DNA from: Georgenia satyanarayanai
GTDB lineage: Bacteria > Actinomycetota > Actinomycetes > Actinomycetales > Actinomycetaceae
Assembly: GCF_900116375.1 (NCBI RefSeq)
Contig: NZ_UETB01000004.1
Coordinates: forward strand, 203,138-267,137
Length of the DNA stretch: 64,000 nucleotides
Reading direction: 5' to 3'
Of the stretch, positions 58,863-64,000 are shown one piece after another. The notes below the pieces were generated by a model, which worked only from the letters and a program-made list of their open reading frames with translations, had not been told where the DNA came from and did no database searches. The position numbers and the translations under genes were made by a program. Numbering within the stretch: the first letter of the stretch is position 1; each line of letters begins with the position of its first letter.

Positions 58863-60367
58863 CCGCGACCACGCCCGCGCTCGTCGACTTCGACGACGCG
58901 ATCACCCGGTACGACCCCGTCATCGGGATCGAGGTCCACGTCGAGCTCGGCACCGCCTCGAAGATGTTCGACGGCGCACCGAACGGCTTCGGTGGGGAGC
59001 CCAACTCCGCGACGACCCCGGTCTCGCTCGGTCTGCCGGGAACGCTGCCGGTCGTCAACCGCACCGCCGTCGAGTACGCGATCCGCATCGGCCTCGCGCT
59101 GGGCTGCGACATCGCCGAGACCTGCCGCTTCGCCCGGAAGAACTACTTCTACCCGGACGTCCCGAAGAACTTCCAGACCTCCCAGTACGACGAGCCCATC
59201 GCCTTCGACGGGCAGGTCGACATCGAGCTCGAGGACGGCACGATCGTGCCGATCGCCGTCGAGCGCGCGCACATGGAGGAGGACGCCGGGAAGAACACCC
59301 ACATCGGTGGGTCCGGTGGCCGCATCCACGGTGCCGAGCACTCCCTCGTCGACTACAACCGGGCGGGCGTGCCGCTCGTCGAGATCGTCACCCACCCGAT
59401 CACCGGCACCGGCGCCCGCGCGCCGGAGGTGGCCCGCGCGTACGTGAGCACGCTGCGGGACCTCTTCCGCGCGCTGGGAGTCTCGGAGGCGCGGATGGAG
59501 CGCGGCAACGTCCGCGCCGACATCAACGTCTCCCTGCGCCCGAGCCCCGACGCCCCGCTCGGCACCCGCACGGAGACGAAGAACGTCAACAGCTTCCGCT
59601 CCATCGAGCGGGCGGTGCGCTACGAGATCTCCCGGCAGGCCGCCGTCCTCGACGCCGGCCAGACGGTGGTCCAGGAGACGCGCCACTGGCACGAGGACAC
59701 CGGCACGACCTCATCCGGGCGTGTGAAGTCCGACGCCGAGGACTACCGCTACTTCCCCGAGCCCGACCTCGTGCCCCTCGCCCCGAGCCGGGAGTGGGTC
59801 GAGGAGATCCGCGCGAGCCTTCCCGAGCTGCCCGCGCTGCGCCGCCGCCGCCTGCAGGCGGAGTGGGGCTACGCGGACGCCGAGATGCGTGACGTCGTCA
59901 ACGCCGGCGCGCTCGACCTCATCGAGGCGACCGTCGCCGCCGGGGCGGACGCGGCTGCAGCCCGCAAGTGGTGGATGGGCGAGCTCGCCCGCACCGCCAA
60001 GGGCGTGAACATCGAGCTGGCCGACCTGTCGATCACTCCCACGCAGGTCGCCGAGCTCGCTGCGCTCGTCGACTCGGGGCGGATCAACGACAAGCTCGCC
60101 CGCCAGGTGCTGGCCGGTGTGCTCGCCGGGGAGGGCAGCCCGGAGGAGGTCGTCGTGGCTCGCGGCCTGGAGGTCGTGTCCGACGACGGCGCCCTCATCA
60201 CCGCCGTCGACGAGGCGCTCGCCGCCAACCCGGACGTCGCCGACAAGATCCGCGGCGGCAAGGTCCAGGCCGCCGGTGCGATCGTCGGTGCGGTCATGAA
60301 GGCCACCCGCGGCCAGGCCGACGCCGCCCGCGTCCGCGAGCTCATCATGGAGCGCGTCGGCGCCTAG
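58859..60367 (+). CDS. gatB: Aspartyl/glutamyl-tRNA amidotransferase subunit B
   Basis: The product has 502 residues from ATG 58859. The kinase/transamidase core ([62 protein letters not shown]) and the tail domain binding tRNA ([40 protein letters not shown]) are complete. It phosphorylates the mischarged glutamyl group and transfers ammonia. A strong terminator follows. Confidence 0.97.
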   Translation: MTATTPALVDFDDAITRYDPVIGIEVHVELGTASKMFDGAPNGFGGEPNSATTPVSLGLPGTLPVVNRTAVEYAIRIGLALGCDIAETCRFARKNYFYPDVPKNFQTSQYDEPIAFDGQVDIELEDGTIVPIAVERAHMEEDAGKNTHIGGSGGRIHGAEHSLVDYNRAGVPLVEIVTHPITGTGARAPEVARAYVSTLRDLFRALGVSEARMERGNVRADINVSLRPSPDAPLGTRTETKNVNSFRSIERAVRYEISRQAAVLDAGQTVVQETRHWHEDTGTTSSGRVKSDAEDYRYFPEPDLVPLAPSREWVEEIRASLPELPALRRRRLQAEWGYADAEMRDVVNAGALDLIEATVAAGADAAAARKWWMGELARTAKGVNIELADLSITPTQVAELAALVDSGRINDKLARQVLAGVLAGEGSPEEVVVARGLEVVSDDGALITAVDEALAANPDVADKIRGGKVQAAGAIVGAVMKATRGQADAARVRELIMERVGA

Positions 60368-60390
60368 CCAGCCCCGGCACCTCGCCACAC

Positions 60391-60433
60391 GAGAGCGCCG
60401 ACAGCAGGGTTCTTCCCTGCTGCCGGCGCTCTC
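60391..60433 (+). terminator. Terminator after gatCAB
   Basis: AGAGCGCCG-CAGCAGGG pairs with CCCTGCTG-CGGCGCTCT around TTCTT, with single-base interruptions, and is followed by CTGTC. Confidence 0.8.
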
Positions 60434-60454
60434 TGTCGTCTCGCGGGGTGGGGA

Positions 60455-60739
60455 TCAGCGCGTGGTGCGGGCGGCGACGAGCCGCTCGACCGCCTCGGCC
60501 CGCTCCACCACGTCGCGCACGGTGGCCTCCGTGTCCAGCTCCCGTCCCGCGGCGCCCACGGCCAGGCCGACGAGGAAGGCGGTGAGCGGGGCGCCGGGCC
60601 GGGTGGGCCCATGGGCCACCTGCCCGACGAGCGCGAGCAGCTGCTCGTCAGTGCTCCGGACGACGCCCGGGTCCAGGCCGAGCTCGGCGCACACCTCGGC
60701 CAGCCACTCGTGCATCACGGCCATCCGCTCGTCGCTCAT
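60455..60739 (-). CDS. DUF6457 protein
   Basis: The product has 94 residues from ATG 60739, with GGAGGACCGGTC upstream. MHEWLAEVCAELGLD, LLALVGQVAHGPTRPGAPLTAFLVGLAVG and VERAEAVERLVAA match the small helical DUF6457 family. Its members are often encoded beside molybdenum-cofactor guanylyltransferases, but none is present here. Function unknown. Confidence 0.75.
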   Translation of the reverse strand: MSDERMAVMHEWLAEVCAELGLDPGVVRSTDEQLLALVGQVAHGPTRPGAPLTAFLVGLAVGAAGRELDTEATVRDVVERAEAVERLVAARTTR

Positions 60740-60844
60740 GACCGGTCCTCCGCCGTCGGGATCCCGCATCGGTCCATGCGGGTCATCGTGGCACAGCGCA
60801 CCACCGCCGAGGGCCGGACGGCCCTCGGCGGGTGCAGCGGAGGT

Positions 60845-61417
60845 TCAGCGGAGCCAGCTGTTGCCGACCTTCCCGGCCCACCACTTGCCCAGGCCCCACT
60901 TGTCGCCGGACAGGGTCACCGCGGCGATGATGAGGAGCAGTGCCTCCATCCAGTGCGAGTCGAGCACCGGGTTCGTGCCGTGCTCGCCCACCCACGGGAG
61001 GGCGACGACGTACATGAAGGCCATGAGCAGGGTGCCGCTGACCGCGGCGATGCGCAGGCCCGCGCCGGTGATCATCGCGACGCCGATGCCGAGCAGGCCG
61101 AGCATGAAGACGATGTCACCGAAGGGGTTGAGGAAGAGGGACTGGAAGAGCTCGGCCAGCGGCTGCTCCGGAGGAAGGTTGCCGAGGTAGCCCTGGGCGG
61201 GTGTGCCGCCGCTGATCCAGGCCCGCTCGCTCGGCGTCGAGAAGCCGAGCCCGAAGGTCTTGTCGAGGAAGGCCCACAGGAAGTAGAAGCCGATGACGAT
61301 GCGTCCGACGGCGAGCGTCGCCTGGGCGCCCGGGCGGGTGACGATGTCGTCCATGTACAGGGTCTTGCCCCCGCGGCCCTGAACGCTGGCTCTGGCGGGA
61401 GTGGTCGTAGCAGCCAT
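60845..61417 (-). CDS. DoxX-family membrane protein
   Basis: The product has 190 residues from ATG 61417, with AAGGAG upstream. It has four membrane helices (about 33-52, 97-115, 122-142, 155-170). The first contains LAVGRIVIGFYFLWAFLDKTFGLGF, as in the DoxX/thiosulfate:quinone oxidoreductase small-subunit group. The loop with WISGGTPAQGYLGNLPP is typical of the actinobacterial branch. It may take part in quinone-linked oxidation; the partner subunit is not in view. Confidence 0.82.
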   Translation of the reverse strand: MAATTTPARASVQGRGGKTLYMDDIVTRPGAQATLAVGRIVIGFYFLWAFLDKTFGLGFSTPSERAWISGGTPAQGYLGNLPPEQPLAELFQSLFLNPFGDIVFMLGLLGIGVAMITGAGLRIAAVSGTLLMAFMYVVALPWVGEHGTNPVLDSHWMEALLLIIAAVTLSGDKWGLGKWWAGKVGNSWLR

Positions 61418-61570
61418 CGGAGTGCTCCTTGAGGTGAGTGGTGCGGTGTGGTGCTGTCACGCATAAGCGTCCTCTTCGGACGAGTCCGACAAACGGGGCC
61501 AAGGTCCCGACTTCTCCGTTTCTCGCCTCCGGGCGTGTCCCGGGACGGCCCCGGCGGCGGCGGTGGCCGA

Positions 61571-61597
61571 TAATGGCGGGGTCGCGACGTCGCGACC
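61571..61597 (+). promoter_or_regulatory. Promoter/operator of the malic enzyme gene
   Basis: A possible -10 (TAATGG, 61571-61576) is followed by the perfect 18-bp palindrome GGTCGCGAC-GTCGCGACC (61580-61597), 13 bp before the start codon. Binding here would block elongation or initiation. Confidence 0.5.
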
Positions 61598-61610
61598 ACG
61601 GCGAGAGGAC

Positions 61611-63107
<1,497 letters not shown>

Positions 63108-63198
63108 CCCACACCGCCCCTCCCGGCTCCGCGACGACGGGCACCTTTCCGCGGAACCGCGCGGCTCTTGAGGTGTGCTGTGGCAGCCGTGAACCGGC

Positions 63199-63228
63199 TT
63201 GACCGACGGTCCGTGGCCTGCCTATGAT
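63199..63228 (+). promoter_or_regulatory. rrn promoter
   Basis: TTGACC-N18-TATGAT is a near-consensus housekeeping sigma promoter, about 475 bp upstream of mature 16S rRNA. Confidence 0.8.
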
Positions 63229-63460
63229 TCTCGAGCCGGCAAGGGAGGCACGGACACGAAGAGCCGAGAGGCTCGGTGGCCGGTCCCGCCGGAACGACTA
63301 TTGGACAGTGCGCCGCTCGATCGGCGCCGGGTCGGCAGTCGGAACTCGACAGGGTTCAGGGCGACACTCGCAGCAGCGGGACGCGCTGACTCATGCCGGG
63401 AAAGATGAAGAGGAGCCCCGATCCGGGTCTGCACGGTCGTGCGAATCCGGCGGTGTGTGT

Positions 63461-63491
63461 CTGTTTCTTGAGAACTCAACAGTGTGCCAAG
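63461..63491 (+). promoter_or_regulatory. Conserved actinobacterial rrn leader element
   Basis: The block around TTTCTTGAGAACTCAACAGT followed by GTGCCAAG is the conserved sequence upstream of 16S genes in actinobacteria, linked to antitermination (boxA-like) and RNase III processing. Confidence 0.75.
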
Positions 63492-63704
63492 TTTTTGATG
63501 CCAAATATGATCGTGGCGTCTGACTGTGTGTCTCACCGTCTGGTGGGGTGCTGGTTGGTTGTCGTGGTCGTTAGTTTGTTTGGTTGATGCCTGCCCGTGG
63601 TTCCTCGTTTCTGCGGGTGGGTGTTTGCCTGGATCGCTCGCTGCCTTTTTGGTGGTGGGTGTTTCTTCGTATGGTTGTTACCTCTTCGGGGGTGGCGATA
63701 GACA

Positions 63705-64000
63705 TTTACGGAGAGTTTGATCCTGGCTCAGGACGAACGCTGGCGGCGTGCTTAACACATGCAAGTCGAACGATGAAGCCCAGCTTGCTGGGTGGATTAG
63801 TGGCGAACGGGTGAGTAACACGTGAGTAACCTGCCCCTGACTTCGGGATAACTACGAGAAATCGTGGCTAATACCGGATATGACACGTGCCTGCATGGGT
63901 GTGTGTGGAAAGATTTATCGGTTGGGGATGGGCTCGCGGCCTATCAGCTTGTTGGTGGGGTGATGGCCTACCAAGGCGACGACGGGTAGCCGGCCTGAGA
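63705..64000 (+). rRNA. rrs: 16S ribosomal RNA, 5' part (cut by window edge)
   Basis: The universal 5' block GAGAGTTTGATCCTGGCTCA is at 63711-63730, followed by GACGAACGCTGGCGGCGTGC and AACACATGCAAGTCGAACG. The mature 5' end is placed seven bases before AGAGTTTGATC. The V1 stem (GAAGCCCAGCTTGCTGGGTGG) and the absence of long V1-V2 insertions fit Micrococcales. About 296 bases are visible. Confidence 0.97.

Larger units (their letters stand above)
63108..63704 (+). other. rRNA promoter and 16S leader region, no protein gene
   Basis: These 597 bases lie between the malic enzyme and 16S rRNA. They contain a consensus promoter, a hairpin near 63,260 (GAGCC-GAGA-GGCTC), the conserved antitermination/processing block at 63,461-63,491 and a T/G-rich leader. 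Short open frames here are chance. Confidence 0.85.

Noticed and set aside
63199..63720. Short protein-coding frames before 16S rRNA
   Set aside because: They lie in the rrn promoter and leader, have no ribosome sites and no conserved character.

Overview
The window is very GC-rich and compact, with many GTG starts and 4-bp ATGA/GTGA gene overlaps. It encodes WhiB1, PdtaS, an ATP-free NAD+ ligase, GatCAB and two MoxR/DUF58 clusters, and it runs into a 16S rRNA gene whose 5' end reads as a high-GC Gram-positive. This points to an actinobacterium of the order Micrococcales. A Georgenia- or Cellulomonas-like genus is my guess from the 16S fragment and the style of the proteins; I could not search a database.

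Positions 1-13,549 look like the right-hand part of an integrated genomic island. The window opens inside a tyrosine-recombinase integrase. The left part ends at a tRNA 3' remnant (13,512-13,549) that is directly followed by what appears to be the original tRNA terminator. The island carries a ParE/RelE-type toxin-antitoxin pair, a zinc-finger protein, a broken actinobacterial protein and a metal-resistance block: a CDF exporter with a CadC-like repressor, then divergently CmtR, a P1B-ATPase and CadD. It continues with a frameshifted isoprenylcysteine methyltransferase-like gene, a DinB-fold protein, a Tat/lipoprotein flavodoxin with an XRE/MmyB regulator, two aldo/keto reductases and a MazEF-like pair.

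Positions 13,600-32,200 are chromosomal. They hold a phosphatase/hydrolase pair resembling the RsbP/RsbQ energy-stress switch, a DUF2975/XRE/FAD-oxidoreductase operon, an ABC-F gene with a possible leader peptide, and a first MoxR-DUF58-DUF4129 operon. Next come an epoxide-hydrolase-like enzyme, an SDR and a P450, a drug-type ABC exporter with an XRE regulator, thyA-folA, an Hsp20 gene under apparent CIRCE and HAIR control, and an OsmC protein.

Positions 32,200-49,900 start with a tandem repeat array. The second MoxR-DUF58-transglutaminase operon follows, then DUF2505, PdtaS, DedA and WhiB1. A perfect 44-bp palindrome here has the same core as the array. After it come a secreted phosphodiester glycosidase, a MacB-type ABC transporter beside a two-component system, SRAP and DUF2087.

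Positions 49,900-64,000 contain ligA, a GNAT-MupG pair, an AspT-like transporter, a phospholipase D/cardiolipin synthase, gatCAB, DUF6457, DoxX, a malic enzyme, and the promoter, leader and first ~300 bases of a 16S rRNA gene.

One theme recurs through the window. Many first genes of operons have no Shine-Dalgarno sequence but a TANNNT hexamer exactly 6-7 bases before the start codon, which predicts leaderless transcripts.
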